Of a stretch of 64,000 bases of DNA, positions 53,224 through 61,962 are shown one piece after another. Made by a program: the position numbers and the translations under genes. The stretch is from Deltaproteobacteria bacterium (GTDB lineage: Bacteria > Myxococcota > Myxococcia > Myxococcales > 40CM-4-68-19), in contig JANYKT010000019.1 of NCBI GenBank assembly GCA_025358085.1, forward strand, positions 62,001 to 126,000, read 5' to 3'. The notes beneath the pieces were generated by a model, which saw only the letters and a program-made list of their open reading frames with translations, was not told where the DNA came from and did not search any database. The stretch's first letter is position 1; every line of letters starts with the position of its first letter.

Positions 53224-54018
53224 ATGGGCAGCGCGCGGGCCGGCTCGACAGCGCAAGAAGCCCGCGCAGGGTTTCCTTCTCGCGGCGGCCGGCCGAAGCT
53301 CATTGCCGCGCGCGCGGCGGTGGCAAGATTGTTGTGGACCGCAACCGGAGAGCGCCGAGTCTCGCCAGCGGCGGCGCTCGACGAAGTGCTGTCTGCGCTG
53401 CCGCGCGGCGAGCTTGCCTGGTTGAGCGAGTTCTCCGCGCTGGGGCCGCAATACCTCTTTGCCACAGCTCCTTTTCTGCGCGCGCTCCGAGCGCGCATCC
53501 GCGCGTGCGGAGTCAAAAGAGTCGTCGAGGTCGCGGCTGGCGACGGGTTTCTCGCGCGGTCCCTCGCGCGGGTCGCACCGGAGTTGAAAATCATTGCTAC
53601 CGACTCGGGCGCGTGGGAGCGGCCCTTTGCGCGCATGAACAGCAAGGAGCGGCGCACGCTGCGCAAGGAGGAAGTGACGGGATTGATGCCGGGCGAAGGC
53701 GTGCGCAAGCTGGAGGCGCGCGCGGCCATTGCCGAGTTCAAGCCGGATCTCGTCCTTGCCTCCTGGTTGCCGCCCGGCCCGACGCTCGCGCGTTTAATCA
53801 AATCGCAGGTGCGCTATGTGTTGGAGATCGGGGCCGGCAGCGGCATTACCGGCGACGCCCGGTGCTGGCGTTTCGAGCACGAGTTCTGCGACGAACTCGA
53901 GCGGTCCGCGCGCTGCCGCCTCGACGAGCGTCCGCGGGAAGAGCTGCACACCACTGTCACCCTTTATCTGGGAGCGGCGCACGAAGGCTACGCCGAGCGC
54001 AGGCACTGGCTCTTCTGA
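53224..54018 (+). CDS. SAM-methyltransferase-like protein
   Basis: 264 residues. VKRVVEVAAGDGFLARSLARVAPELKIIATDSGAWE resembles motifs I and II of a class I methyltransferase; motif IV may be PDLVLASWLPPG. The first 60 residues are basic and Arg-rich. The C-terminal part (VRYVLEIGAGSGITGDARCW) is reminiscent of a second such motif but probably is a strand-turn. Exact family not recognised. Ends 15 nt before the end of the opposing lipase gene. Confidence 0.5.
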   Translation: MGSARAGSTAQEARAGFPSRGGRPKLIAARAAVARLLWTATGERRVSPAAALDEVLSALPRGELAWLSEFSALGPQYLFATAPFLRALRARIRACGVKRVVEVAAGDGFLARSLARVAPELKIIATDSGAWERPFARMNSKERRTLRKEEVTGLMPGEGVRKLEARAAIAEFKPDLVLASWLPPGPTLARLIKSQVRYVLEIGAGSGITGDARCWRFEHEFCDELERSARCRLDERPREELHTTVTLYLGAAHEGYAERRHWLF

Positions 54019-54032
54019 TTTTGGCTACTCTT

Positions 54033-54746
54033 TCAAGCGACCAAGCGTTGGGTCACCGCGGCGAAGACCTGTCTTGAAAAGAGCAAGCCTAAGTGACCGG
54101 TGTCCTCGATGCGGAGACAATCGTCGTCGGCACCGGCGAAGACGCGCGGGAGCACAATGTTGTCGGAGCCCGCCGCGATAGAGGTAAAGCGCACCGAGGT
54201 TGCTCGCGCACGCGAGGCTTCGAGACGCGTCAAGAGAGGCGAGCCCGGCCGCAGCTCGTCGCCAATGCGGGAGGCGACCCAATAGGCGTTGTAAGTCCCC
54301 CGGTGCGGTGTGCCCAAGGTGATGCAGCGGTCAACCCGGCGGGCTCCGCCCAGCTCTTGCAGATAGACGCGTGCGACCAGCCCGCCCAGGCTGTGGCAGA
54401 CCAAATCGATGCGGCCACCGCGGACGTGCTCGCGAAGGAAGCGGCGCAAGCCAATGGCCGCCTGCTCGATACCAGCGCCCGACGCGTAGTCGTACGCGAG
54501 CACCTGCTTGACGCCGTGCGTGCGCAGCCAGGCGCGCAGCGGAAGGAACGCGGAGCGGTTGCCGAGCCAGCCGTGAACCAGCACCACGGTGCGCTGCTGG
54601 CGTCGCCGCGCGGTGCGAGCCCGCGCCGCGCGAAGCCCGAAGGGATAGAGCAGGCCGGAGGCGAGCAGCGACAAGACTTCGCGGCCGACAATGGGCAGCG
54701 CGGGCTTTGTTGATGGCGGGAAGTCTTGCACCATTGAAGCGAGCAT
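54033..54746 (-). CDS. alpha/beta-hydrolase, lipase-like
   Basis: 237 residues. TVVLVHGWLGNRSAFLPLRAWL is the oxyanion strand and LVCHSLGGLVARVYLQEL the nucleophile elbow (Ser in CHSLGG). ITLGTPHRGTYNAYW follows, with a likely acid in the DDDCLRIEDTGHLGLL region, whose His completes the triad. The pattern matches triacylglycerol lipase/PGAP1-like esterases. A weak N-terminal hydrophobic stretch (VLSLLASGLLYPFGL) suggests membrane association. Confidence 0.8.
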   Translation of the reverse strand: MLASMVQDFPPSTKPALPIVGREVLSLLASGLLYPFGLRAARARTARRRQQRTVVLVHGWLGNRSAFLPLRAWLRTHGVKQVLAYDYASGAGIEQAAIGLRRFLREHVRGGRIDLVCHSLGGLVARVYLQELGGARRVDRCITLGTPHRGTYNAYWVASRIGDELRPGSPLLTRLEASRARATSVRFTSIAAGSDNIVLPRVFAGADDDCLRIEDTGHLGLLFSRQVFAAVTQRLVA

Positions 54747-54773
54747 AGCGCTCTCCCGCGGTCGTCGCTCGAT

Positions 54774-56501
54774 TTAGAGCGCGTTCAAGACCGCCTTGCG
54801 CAGCAGATCAGGAGGTAGCAAGCCCTGCGCCAGGATCAGATCATGGAACTTCTGCGCGTCGAAGGAAGCGCCCAGCTTCTTCTCCGCGTCGGCGCGCAAT
54901 TCAATCAGCCGGGTATATCCATAGAAATACGCGGTGGCCTGCGCGGGACTGCGGAAGGTGTACCGGTCCACTTCGCTGGTGGCGAAGGCGGGCGAGAGTC
55001 CGACCTCCTTCATCAGGAATTGGCGCGCGGACTCATAGCTCCACTTTCCTTGCTGCAACTCCGGATCAACAAAGGCGCGCGCTGCCCGCTGCAGGCGCAA
55101 CTGCAGCGAGATCAGCTGACCTTCGGCAGGCATATAGGGAAGCGAGATCGCCTCGGAATAGAGTCCCCACCCCTCGGCATTGACGCTGTTGAAGGCGAAT
55201 TGCGCGCGCGCAATTGAGACGCCGCGCTCCAGCATGGTGGCGAATTGCAGCTCGTGGCCGGGGCGCGCCTCGTGAGCGGTCAAGGTCCACGACGCGGCGG
55301 CAAAGGTGAAGTCGTCATATTTGGCGTCGGGCGCGCCCGGCACCGAGAGCGGCAGTACGAATTCGCCCTGTTCACCGGTGTTGCCAATCAGGCGCGGCGG
55401 CACCATATGCGGCGCGGGCTGCTGCGCGTTCTCCGCGGGCGTGCCGAGCCGGATGCGCGCTGGCCGCTGCGGCAAGGTCACTAAATGGTGCTCGCGGATG
55501 ATCTGCTCGAGGTCTTTCAGACGGCTCTGATAGTGGGCGAGAATCTGATCGTCGGGAATGACCTCTTTCTTCAGTTCGCGAATGACGTCGTGGTAATCGG
55601 CGCTGGCCAGCCCGCGCGCTTTCGCCACCTGCGCCGCGACTCCTTGCATCTCGCCCTGGATTTCAACGAAGGCCTGGTGTGCCATCGCGGTGAGCTGGGC
55701 GGGCGCGATATCGACGCCCACGCGCTTGAGCTGGAACGCATAGACGGCCGGCGGGAGGCGGAAGTCCGTGCGTGCCTTGGGCAACACCTCCTCACGAAGG
55801 AAGCGTTCGCGCTCGACGAGCTGCTGGTGCAGCTTCGCCAGCGGTTCGGTCGCGTCCAGCTTGTAGTCAGCGAAGAGCTTGTCGATTCCCTGCTCAGTCA
55901 CCTTCCAGGTCTTGAGCTCATTTTCGACATCAAGCTTGCTGGGCGGCGCCAGCTGCGGATTGAGCAGGCCCTCCCGTGTCTCGCCGTCGGCCAGCTCGAC
56001 CAGCGACGGGCTCCCCACGTACTTCTGCAGGCGGGCGAGGGCGGCAGGCCAGCGATCCTTCGCGACCTGCGGGTCAAGGAGCGAATGAATGCTGCCAAAG
56101 ATGAAGCGGGCGGGCTGCTGGTATTGCACTTCATACTTCTCGGTCAGCTCCGAACCTTCGATTTCTTCCTGCGCGGCGCGGACGAGAATGGCCAGATCCT
56201 GCGCGACCAGCGGGTCCCGCTCCCTGGGCGCGCGACCCTGTAGCTCGGTCATGGCTGTGCGCGTGGCCGCGCGAAACCGTTCGCGGTGGCCGGGGGTGAA
56301 GTCGCTGATGTGATCATCGACGCCGGTCATGCCATTGCGCGCGGCGCCCTCGGGCCGGAACTTCGCGCCGACATCAAGGAGCAATTGCGCGTTCTCGTTG
56401 CTGCGCTCGATCCAGCTCGAGGGAATCGGAGCCGGTGCCGCTTTTGAGTGGGAGCAGGAGACAAGCAGGGCCGCGAGGCAGGCAGAGTTCCGCAAGTTCA
56501 T
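54774..56501 (-). CDS. DUF885 peptidase-like lipoprotein
   Basis: 575 residues from ATG 56501. Lipoprotein signal MNLRNSACLAALLVSCS. DUF885 features: helical N-terminal part, then LTAHEARPGHELQFAT with the HExxxGH-like metal motif, NSVNAEGWGLYSEA, and QATAYFYGYTRLIELRADAEKKLG near the C-terminus. The family is related to gluzincin-type peptidases and is usually secreted. A longer open frame upstream is antisense to yaeQ. Confidence 0.85.
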   Translation of the reverse strand: MNLRNSACLAALLVSCSHSKAAPAPIPSSWIERSNENAQLLLDVGAKFRPEGAARNGMTGVDDHISDFTPGHRERFRAATRTAMTELQGRAPRERDPLVAQDLAILVRAAQEEIEGSELTEKYEVQYQQPARFIFGSIHSLLDPQVAKDRWPAALARLQKYVGSPSLVELADGETREGLLNPQLAPPSKLDVENELKTWKVTEQGIDKLFADYKLDATEPLAKLHQQLVERERFLREEVLPKARTDFRLPPAVYAFQLKRVGVDIAPAQLTAMAHQAFVEIQGEMQGVAAQVAKARGLASADYHDVIRELKKEVIPDDQILAHYQSRLKDLEQIIREHHLVTLPQRPARIRLGTPAENAQQPAPHMVPPRLIGNTGEQGEFVLPLSVPGAPDAKYDDFTFAAASWTLTAHEARPGHELQFATMLERGVSIARAQFAFNSVNAEGWGLYSEAISLPYMPAEGQLISLQLRLQRAARAFVDPELQQGKWSYESARQFLMKEVGLSPAFATSEVDRYTFRSPAQATAYFYGYTRLIELRADAEKKLGASFDAQKFHDLILAQGLLPPDLLRKAVLNAL

Positions 56502-56555
56502 AGCGGCGGACCATAACAGGCTCCTTTTCAATCGCGGGCAGTGTATTCGAGGCGT

Positions 56556-57104
56556 ATGGCCCAGGCTCCGGTTCTCTACGATTTCGAGGTCGCGCTCGCC
56601 CATGTTGACCGTGCGCTCGAGGAGAAGCTCAGCGTCCGCACCGCGCGGCATCCCTCCGAGACGCTCGACCGCGTCTGGCTGCGGGTGCTCGCGTTCTGTT
56701 TCTTCCAGGAGGAGCGGCTTGCTTTCGGCAAGGGACTGTCCGATCCCGACGCGCCGGACCTCGAGACGCGCGACCTCACCGGAGACCTGACGCTCTGGGT
56801 CCGCGCGGGCAAGGCCGAGCCGTCCACGGTCCATAAAGTCGCCAACAAGAACGGCCGCGCGCGGGTGGCGGTCTTTTTCGAGTCGCCGCGCCGGATGGAG
56901 GAATTCATCCTCGACGCGCGCGAGGAAAAGTTGTCGAAGCTGGCGCGCGCCGAGCTGTTCGCCGTGGAGCCGGGGCTGATCGCGGCGCTCGCCGAAAAAG
57001 ATGAGCGGCGCAACAAGCTCTCGGTCACCATCGTCGGCGACCACTTTTATGTCGAGCGCGGCGGCCGCAGCGTGGACGGCGCACTCTCGCGCGGGCAGGT
57101 CTGA
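56556..57104 (+). CDS. YaeQ-family protein
   Basis: 182 residues, the usual family length. VLYDFEVALAHVDRALEEKLSVRTARHPSETLDRVWLRVLAFCFF, FGKGLSDPDAPDLETRDLTGDLTLWVRAGKAEP and KLSVTIVGDHFYV match YaeQ, a PD-(D/E)XK-fold family; the acidic residues of DAPDLE and the ...W-V pair fit. Biochemical role not settled. Divergent from the DUF885 gene, 55 nt between starts. Confidence 0.9.
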   Translation: MAQAPVLYDFEVALAHVDRALEEKLSVRTARHPSETLDRVWLRVLAFCFFQEERLAFGKGLSDPDAPDLETRDLTGDLTLWVRAGKAEPSTVHKVANKNGRARVAVFFESPRRMEEFILDAREEKLSKLARAELFAVEPGLIAALAEKDERRNKLSVTIVGDHFYVERGGRSVDGALSRGQV

Positions 57105-57135
57105 AGCCTTTCGAAACGTTCGCTACGGAGCGCGG

Positions 57136-57588
57136 CTATGCGGCGGGCCGGCGGCCGATCAGCGCGGGCCAGCGGATGAAGAAAACCCGCTCGTCGCGCT
57201 GGTTGAAAAACTCACCGAGGAGGACCAACGTGCCGCGGTTGGGGTGCTTCTCCGACTCGCGCTTCGAGAGCACGCTGAGTCGCCCGCGCAGCACGTCTTT
57301 GGGACGGACCGGCTTGAGCCAGCGCAGCTCGTCGAGGCCGCCCGCGCCCACGCTCGCGACGTCGTGCAGGAGCCCACGCACCAGCAGGCCCATGAACGCC
57401 GACCCGGTATGCCAGCCGCTCGCGACCAGCCCCTTGAACATTGATTGAGCCGCTGCTTCGTGGTCGATATGGAAGGGCTGCGGATCGAAGCGGAGCGCGA
57501 ACTCGAGGATCTCCGCCTCGGTCATTGTCACTTCGCCCAACTCGAAACGATCGCCTTCATTGAAGTCTTCAAAGTAGCGCATCGCCAT
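57136..57588 (-). CDS. MaoC-like hydratase/dehydratase
   Basis: 150 residues, hot-dog fold. YFEDFNEGDRFELGEVTMTEAEILEFALRFDPQPFHIDHEAA contains the catalytic D-x4-H of R-hydratases, and SMFKGLVASGWHTGSAFMGLLV follows. The C-terminal RPKDVLRGRLSVLSKRESEKHPNRGTL is the usual last strand set. Probably acts on an acyl-CoA or acyl carrier intermediate. Start at 57588 or 6 nt later. Confidence 0.88.
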   Translation of the reverse strand: MAMRYFEDFNEGDRFELGEVTMTEAEILEFALRFDPQPFHIDHEAAAQSMFKGLVASGWHTGSAFMGLLVRGLLHDVASVGAGGLDELRWLKPVRPKDVLRGRLSVLSKRESEKHPNRGTLVLLGEFFNQRDERVFFIRWPALIGRRPAA

Positions 57589-57657
57589 CTCTTGCCAGAC
57601 AGCGGTGCTTTTTTCGAGACAGGGGGCGCGATCAAGTCGCATAGAGTGCAGGCACGG

Positions 57658-59022
57658 ATGAGCGGAAACCTGGAACAGCTGCTGGAAGACGGCGTCATCG
57701 ACGAAGTGCTCTCGCGCCTGAAGAGCGGCAAGGAAGCCGACGTGTGGCTGGTGCGCCACCGCGAGGAGGTGCTCGCGGCCAAGGTCTACAAGGAGCGCAG
57801 CCTCCGAAGCTTCAAGAACAACTCCGGCTACAAGGAGGGCCGCACGGTCCGCAACACGCGTACCCAGCGCGCCATGGATCGCGGCAGCCGCTTTGGCCAG
57901 GAGGCGGCCGAGGAAGAGTGGAAATCCGCCGAGTCGGATGCGCTCCACAAGCTGCATGCGCAAGGCGTCCGGGTGCCGGCGCCGGTGCTCTTCTACGAAG
58001 GGATCCTGCTGATGAAGCTGGTGCTCGACGCCGAGGGCCGGCCGGCGCCGCGCCTGATCGACGTGGCCTTCGAGCCGGCCGCGGCCGCGGAGGTCTACGC
58101 GGACCTGCGCGCGCAGGCGGTGCGCATGCTCTGCAGCGATCTCATTCACGGAGATCTCTCGGCCTATAACGTGCTGATGGCGGCCGAGGGGCCGACCATC
58201 ATTGACTTTCCGCAGGTGATCTCAGCGGCGCAGAACAGCACTGCAGCCGAGTTTTTTCAGCGCGACATCGAAAATTTGCGGACGTTCTTTGCCGGCTTCG
58301 ACCCGGCCCTCGCCACGCGCAATGGCGACGGCCCCGAGATCTGGCAGGCCTATGTGCGGCGCGAGCTTTCGCCAGGGTTCGTCCCGAGCGGCAGGCCCCT
58401 GCGCGAGCCGCCGCCGAAACGCAATGTGGAGCCGCGGGAGCGGCGGGAGCACGTCTCGCAACACCGCCCGCTGTCGAGCGGTCGTCCCCCACAGGTAAGC
58501 CGGCAGCAGCACGGCGCTCCCCCGCAACAGCAGCAGGCCCAGCGCGGACGCGGGGAGAAACGCGGGCCGGACCGCACGCAGCACGCGGGGCACGGGCGTC
58601 CGCAGCACGGTCCGCCGGCGACGCCAGCGCAGGCCCCGCACGCGCGCCCTCACCCGGCTGCGCGGCAGCAGCCGTCTACGCAGCCTGGTTTGCAGAAGCC
58701 TGCGCAAGCTCACTCCTCGGGTCACAACGACAGGCCGCCGCCAGGAGCGCAGCCGCGGCGACACCACGGCGCAGCGCCGCGGCCCCAGCATGGCGCGGCG
58801 GCAAGGCTGCACAAAAGTGGAGCGGGACGGCCGCAGCAGGGCGCACAGGCGCGCCGGCCGAATCCTTCGCCGCCCGGAGGAGCGCGCAGGCCACAGCCGG
58901 GAGCACCTGCGCGGCCTCGCAATCCGCAGCGGACCGAGCCGATCATCGAGCGCATCGAGCGCCCGGTCCTGCCGGGAGCAAGGCCGCTTCCTCCCTCCGC
59001 GCGCCGGCCTCCGCGCCACTAA
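57658..59022 (+). CDS. RIO-type protein kinase with a long disordered tail
   Basis: 454 residues. RIO domain in the first 250: ISGKEADVW-like KSGKEADVWLV (P-loop region), AAKVYKERSLRSFKNNSGYKEGR, AMDRGSRFG, HGDLSAYNVL (catalytic loop) and IIDFPQVI (metal-binding loop), all intact. The remaining 200 residues are built from Pro, Gln, Arg, His and Ala, with several HGAPPQ/RPQHG-like repeats, probably unfolded and perhaps RNA-binding. RIO kinases help ribosome maturation in eukaryotes and archaea; the role in bacteria is little known. Confidence 0.88.
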   Translation: MSGNLEQLLEDGVIDEVLSRLKSGKEADVWLVRHREEVLAAKVYKERSLRSFKNNSGYKEGRTVRNTRTQRAMDRGSRFGQEAAEEEWKSAESDALHKLHAQGVRVPAPVLFYEGILLMKLVLDAEGRPAPRLIDVAFEPAAAAEVYADLRAQAVRMLCSDLIHGDLSAYNVLMAAEGPTIIDFPQVISAAQNSTAAEFFQRDIENLRTFFAGFDPALATRNGDGPEIWQAYVRRELSPGFVPSGRPLREPPPKRNVEPRERREHVSQHRPLSSGRPPQVSRQQHGAPPQQQQAQRGRGEKRGPDRTQHAGHGRPQHGPPATPAQAPHARPHPAARQQPSTQPGLQKPAQAHSSGHNDRPPPGAQPRRHHGAAPRPQHGAAARLHKSGAGRPQQGAQARRPNPSPPGGARRPQPGAPARPRNPQRTEPIIERIERPVLPGARPLPPSARRPPRH

Positions 59023-59023
59023 T

Positions 59024-59479
59024 TCAATGCTGGTGAATGGAGTCGATCCACTTCACCTCTTCAGGCTCTTCGGCAGCCGCGATATCAAGATTGACCACCA
59101 CCGGCTCCTGCCCGCTGCGCACCAGCACGCAGTCGAGCGGCTCGTCGCGGCTGGCGTTGATCTCCTGGTGCGGAACAAACGGCGGCACGTAGATGAAATC
59201 GCCGGGTCCCGCCTCGGCGGTGAATTCAAGTGCCGCCCCCCAGCGCATCCGTGCGCGGCCGCGCAAGACATAGATCACCGACTCGAGATCTCCGTGGTGG
59301 TGCGCGCCTGTCTTTGCATTGGGATGAATGGTGACCGTCCCCGCCCACAGCTTTTCGGCGCCCGCGCGCGCGTGGGTAATGGCCGCCGCGCGCGTCATCC
59401 CGGGTGTCTGCGCCGTGTTGGGATCGAGAGCGCGCCCGCTGACCACGCGGACTCCACGGTTTCGGAAGTCATCGGCCAT
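59024..59479 (-). CDS. cupin-domain protein
   Basis: 151 residues, one beta barrel. Metal-type motif 1 is AKTGAHHHGDLESVIYVLRGRARMRWG and motif 2 is PGDFIYVPPFVPHQEINA, so the His/His/Glu/His set is present. No more exact function can be given. Ends one base before the end of the RIO kinase, convergent. Confidence 0.85.
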   Translation of the reverse strand: MADDFRNRGVRVVSGRALDPNTAQTPGMTRAAAITHARAGAEKLWAGTVTIHPNAKTGAHHHGDLESVIYVLRGRARMRWGAALEFTAEAGPGDFIYVPPFVPHQEINASRDEPLDCVLVRSGQEPVVVNLDIAAAEEPEEVKWIDSIHQH

Positions 59480-59506
59480 GCCCTCGTTGTATGACCGGCG
59501 ACCGTG

Positions 59507-60505
59507 ATGCGCCAGCTCCTCCTCCTCGTCCTTCTCTGTACCGGCTGCCTGGCGGTGCATGCCGCGCTGCAATCGACCGAAGGCGAGCTCACGCTGCTCG
59601 CGTCGCGGAAGCCTGTTCCCGAGGTGATCGCGAACCCGAACACCAAGCCCAGGCTGCGCGCGCTGCTGCGGCAGATCGATCAGGTCAAGCGCTTCGGCGA
59701 AGAGAATGGCCTTACGGCGACCGACAACTACCAGGACTATGTCCAGCTGCACCGCGGCGCCGTCGTCTATGTGGTGAGCGCCTGCGAGCCGCTGCGCTTC
59801 GTCTCGAAGACCTGGAGCTTTCCCATTGCGGGCGACTTTCCCTATCTGGGCTGGTTCGACCTGCAGAGCGCGCAGGACTATGCGCGAGATCTCAAGCGCG
59901 ACGGCTGGGACATTGATTTGCGCGGCGCGTCCGCCTATTCGACGCTGGGATGGTTCCATGACCCGGTGCTCTCTTCGATGATTGCGCCTGGCCCCGCGGC
60001 GCTGGGCGACCTGGTGGACGTGGTGCTGCACGAATCGGTCCACGCGACACTGCATCTGGACGGGCAGGCGCTCTTCAATGAGAGCCTGGCGAGCTTCGTT
60101 GCCGATGGCCTGACAGAGCGCTACCTGCAGCGTTCCCCGCGCGCGCGCGCGGCGTGGGAAGAGCAACAGCGTCGCGGTGAGGCCGCGTCGAAGGAGCTGC
60201 ACCAGGCTTATATCGAGCTGCAGCAGCTCTATGATTCAAAGCGGTCCGATCCCGACAAGCGCGCTCGAAAAGCGGCCGTACTGGAATCGCTGCAGCAGCG
60301 ATTGCGGATGCGCGCCATTACCAATGCCACGCTGGTGCAGCACCATACCTACAGCTCGGGAGGGCAGGGCTTTACCCGCGTTCTCGAGGCGTGCCGCAAT
60401 GATTATCGCTGCTTCTTTGCGCGGCTGCGGACGCTGACGCCGCGGTCCTTCGCACGGCCGCACCAAGAAGACCTGGACGCCGTACTGCTGCCGCTCGCGC
60501 GTTGA
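59507..60505 (+). CDS. predicted aminopeptidase lipoprotein (PF10023-like)
   Basis: 332 residues. Lipoprotein signal MRQLLLLVLLCTGC. TLGWFHDPVLSSM and LVDVVLHESVHATLHLDGQALFNESLASFVADGLTERYL give a zinc HESxHAT...E metallopeptidase site. A helical C-terminal half follows. It matches the recalled family of predicted lipoprotein aminopeptidases. An in-frame GTG directly before the ATG would add one residue. Confidence 0.82.
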   Translation: MRQLLLLVLLCTGCLAVHAALQSTEGELTLLASRKPVPEVIANPNTKPRLRALLRQIDQVKRFGEENGLTATDNYQDYVQLHRGAVVYVVSACEPLRFVSKTWSFPIAGDFPYLGWFDLQSAQDYARDLKRDGWDIDLRGASAYSTLGWFHDPVLSSMIAPGPAALGDLVDVVLHESVHATLHLDGQALFNESLASFVADGLTERYLQRSPRARAAWEEQQRRGEAASKELHQAYIELQQLYDSKRSDPDKRARKAAVLESLQQRLRMRAITNATLVQHHTYSSGGQGFTRVLEACRNDYRCFFARLRTLTPRSFARPHQEDLDAVLLPLAR

Positions 60506-60562
60506 TCAAGACCGCTTCCTTCGTCGCCTTGATCGCCACGCGGTTCGGCAGGGTCTCCTCAA

Positions 60563-61030
60563 TCAGAAGGTATCGAGTCGGGTTGCATCCGGAGCAGCGA
60601 AGTCGGTCGCCGGGCGCACCGTGCCATTGGCATAGCGCCAGCCGGTTCCGTCGTGGAGGAAGTCCGAGCGCTCCAGGAACGACAGGTCGCGGCCGCGGTC
60701 GCCCACCTGGGCGAGAAAGAGCACCCGGGCGCGGTCGGCCGTGGCCGTGCTGTCGAGGATGCTGAGCGCGCGATACTCCATGGTGCGGCTCGCGCGGCGG
60801 AAGTTGCGCAGGATCTCTGCCTCGGGCCGTGCGCGGTCGGGATGAGACGGATGCAGGGTCCGCCAGAGATAGGCAGGGTAATCGAGCGCGAAGGCGCTGA
60901 AGCGCGAGCGCATCATGGCCACGGCATCGGCCGGTTCGCGCTCGCCGCGCAGCAGCGGGCGGCAACAGTCGCCGTAGCGCTGGCCGGAGGTGCACGCACA
61001 GGCATGCGAGGGTTCGAGATGGCGGGGCAT
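60563..61030 (-). CDS. YchJ-family SEC-C-motif protein
   Basis: 155 residues. The N-terminal CACTSGQRYGDCCRPLL is a zinc-binding SEC-C-like motif, followed by DAVAMMRSRFSAFALDYPAYLWRTLHPS, typical of the UPF0225/YchJ family with an NTF2-like fold. Role unknown. Follows mutH by one base pair, so the two genes are likely cotranscribed. Confidence 0.88.
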   Translation of the reverse strand: MPRHLEPSHACACTSGQRYGDCCRPLLRGEREPADAVAMMRSRFSAFALDYPAYLWRTLHPSHPDRARPEAEILRNFRRASRTMEYRALSILDSTATADRARVLFLAQVGDRGRDLSFLERSDFLHDGTGWRYANGTVRPATDFAAPDATRLDTF

Positions 61031-61031
61031 T

Positions 61032-61694
61032 TCAGGTCCTCAGTGTGAAATTCTCTTCGAGCAGCGCGGCGGTGAAGGAGCGGCGCAGATAAAACGCGCG
61101 CGGCGCGGTGCGGGCCGGCGCGCCCTCTTCGTCGATGGACCAGCGCAGCGCAGCTGCATTGCGGCCTTTGGGGCGCAGCTGCAGCCAGGTGCCCCGGTGG
61201 GCGGTGACCTTGAAGCCTTCGCCAATCAATTCGACGATGTCTTCATAATCGCAGCGCAGGGTCTCGTGTTCTCGCGGCGACGGGCTCCACAACAGCGCCG
61301 CGCCCAGCCTGCGCTCGCCGAGCGGGATGTGCGGCGACGCCTCGACCGCGACCCAGGCGACCCGCGCGAGCTTCTTGCGCACGGGCGAGGTCTCCCAGCG
61401 TCGATCGACCGCGCCGAGGTCGAGAGACGAGACGAAGCAGGACTGAAGCGGCCGCCCGCGCGGATCGACCGGGATGGTCTTGAGTTCGATTCCCAGCTGG
61501 GGAAAGTCGGGCTCGGCGCGCGAGGCCGCGGTGGCGCCCAGCGCGCGCTCGAGCAGCGTCCCTACCCAGCCTTTGCTGCGGCGCAAGTCGACGGGGACCT
61601 CGAACCCGTGGGTCGCCGCGATGGTCGAGAGCCGGTGGCCCGCCAGGCGGCCGAGGCGGCGGGAGAGGTCGGCCTCGTCACGCGGGGGTTCCAT
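61032..61694 (-). CDS. mutH: MutH-type mismatch-repair endonuclease
   Basis: 220 residues, close to E. coli MutH (229). SKGWVGTLLERALGA carries the conserved Glu, AEPDFPQLGIELKTIPVD the D-x6-E-x-K catalytic site, then LQSCFVSSLDLG, VRKKLARVAWV, LGERRLGAALLW and PRAFYLRRSFTAALL. In gammaproteobacteria MutH nicks the unmethylated GATC strand after MutSL. Outside that class it is rare, so this may be transferred or serve as a Sau3AI-like nuclease. No dam, mutS or mutL in the window. ATG 61694 chosen over a TTG at 61700. Confidence 0.88.
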   Translation of the reverse strand: MEPPRDEADLSRRLGRLAGHRLSTIAATHGFEVPVDLRRSKGWVGTLLERALGATAASRAEPDFPQLGIELKTIPVDPRGRPLQSCFVSSLDLGAVDRRWETSPVRKKLARVAWVAVEASPHIPLGERRLGAALLWSPSPREHETLRCDYEDIVELIGEGFKVTAHRGTWLQLRPKGRNAAALRWSIDEEGAPARTAPRAFYLRRSFTAALLEENFTLRT

Positions 61695-61703
61695 CCCCAA
61701 GAG

Positions 61704-61922
61704 CTAGTACCCCAGCTTGATCAGCAGCGCGAGCAGGCCCAGAAGCGCGACCGCGATGCCCACCATCAAGAGAGGACCGGGAATGAAGTAGGGATAAATC
61801 AGCAGGATCAAGCCGACAAAGGCCTGCGGCAGGCGCGCCTGCTTTTTGCCGTAGGCGAGCAGCACGAAGCCGATGGAGCCGATCAGGAGCGAGGCGAAGA
61901 GGGAGCTGGCGTCGAAGCTCAT
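61704..61922 (-). CDS. small two-span membrane protein
   Basis: 72 residues with two or three hydrophobic segments (SSLFASLLIGSIGFVLLAYGKKQARLPQAFVGLILLIYPYF). Short proteins with this SLF-LxGSIGFG-xYGKKQxRxP pattern are widespread and sometimes called amino-acid-transport-like, without proof. Just upstream of mutH, same strand. Confidence 0.75.
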   Translation of the reverse strand: MSFDASSLFASLLIGSIGFVLLAYGKKQARLPQAFVGLILLIYPYFIPGPLLMVGIAVALLGLLALLIKLGY

Positions 61923-61962
61923 GCCGCGAGCATAGCCCCCGTGTTATCCTCTGCCCGTGCGA

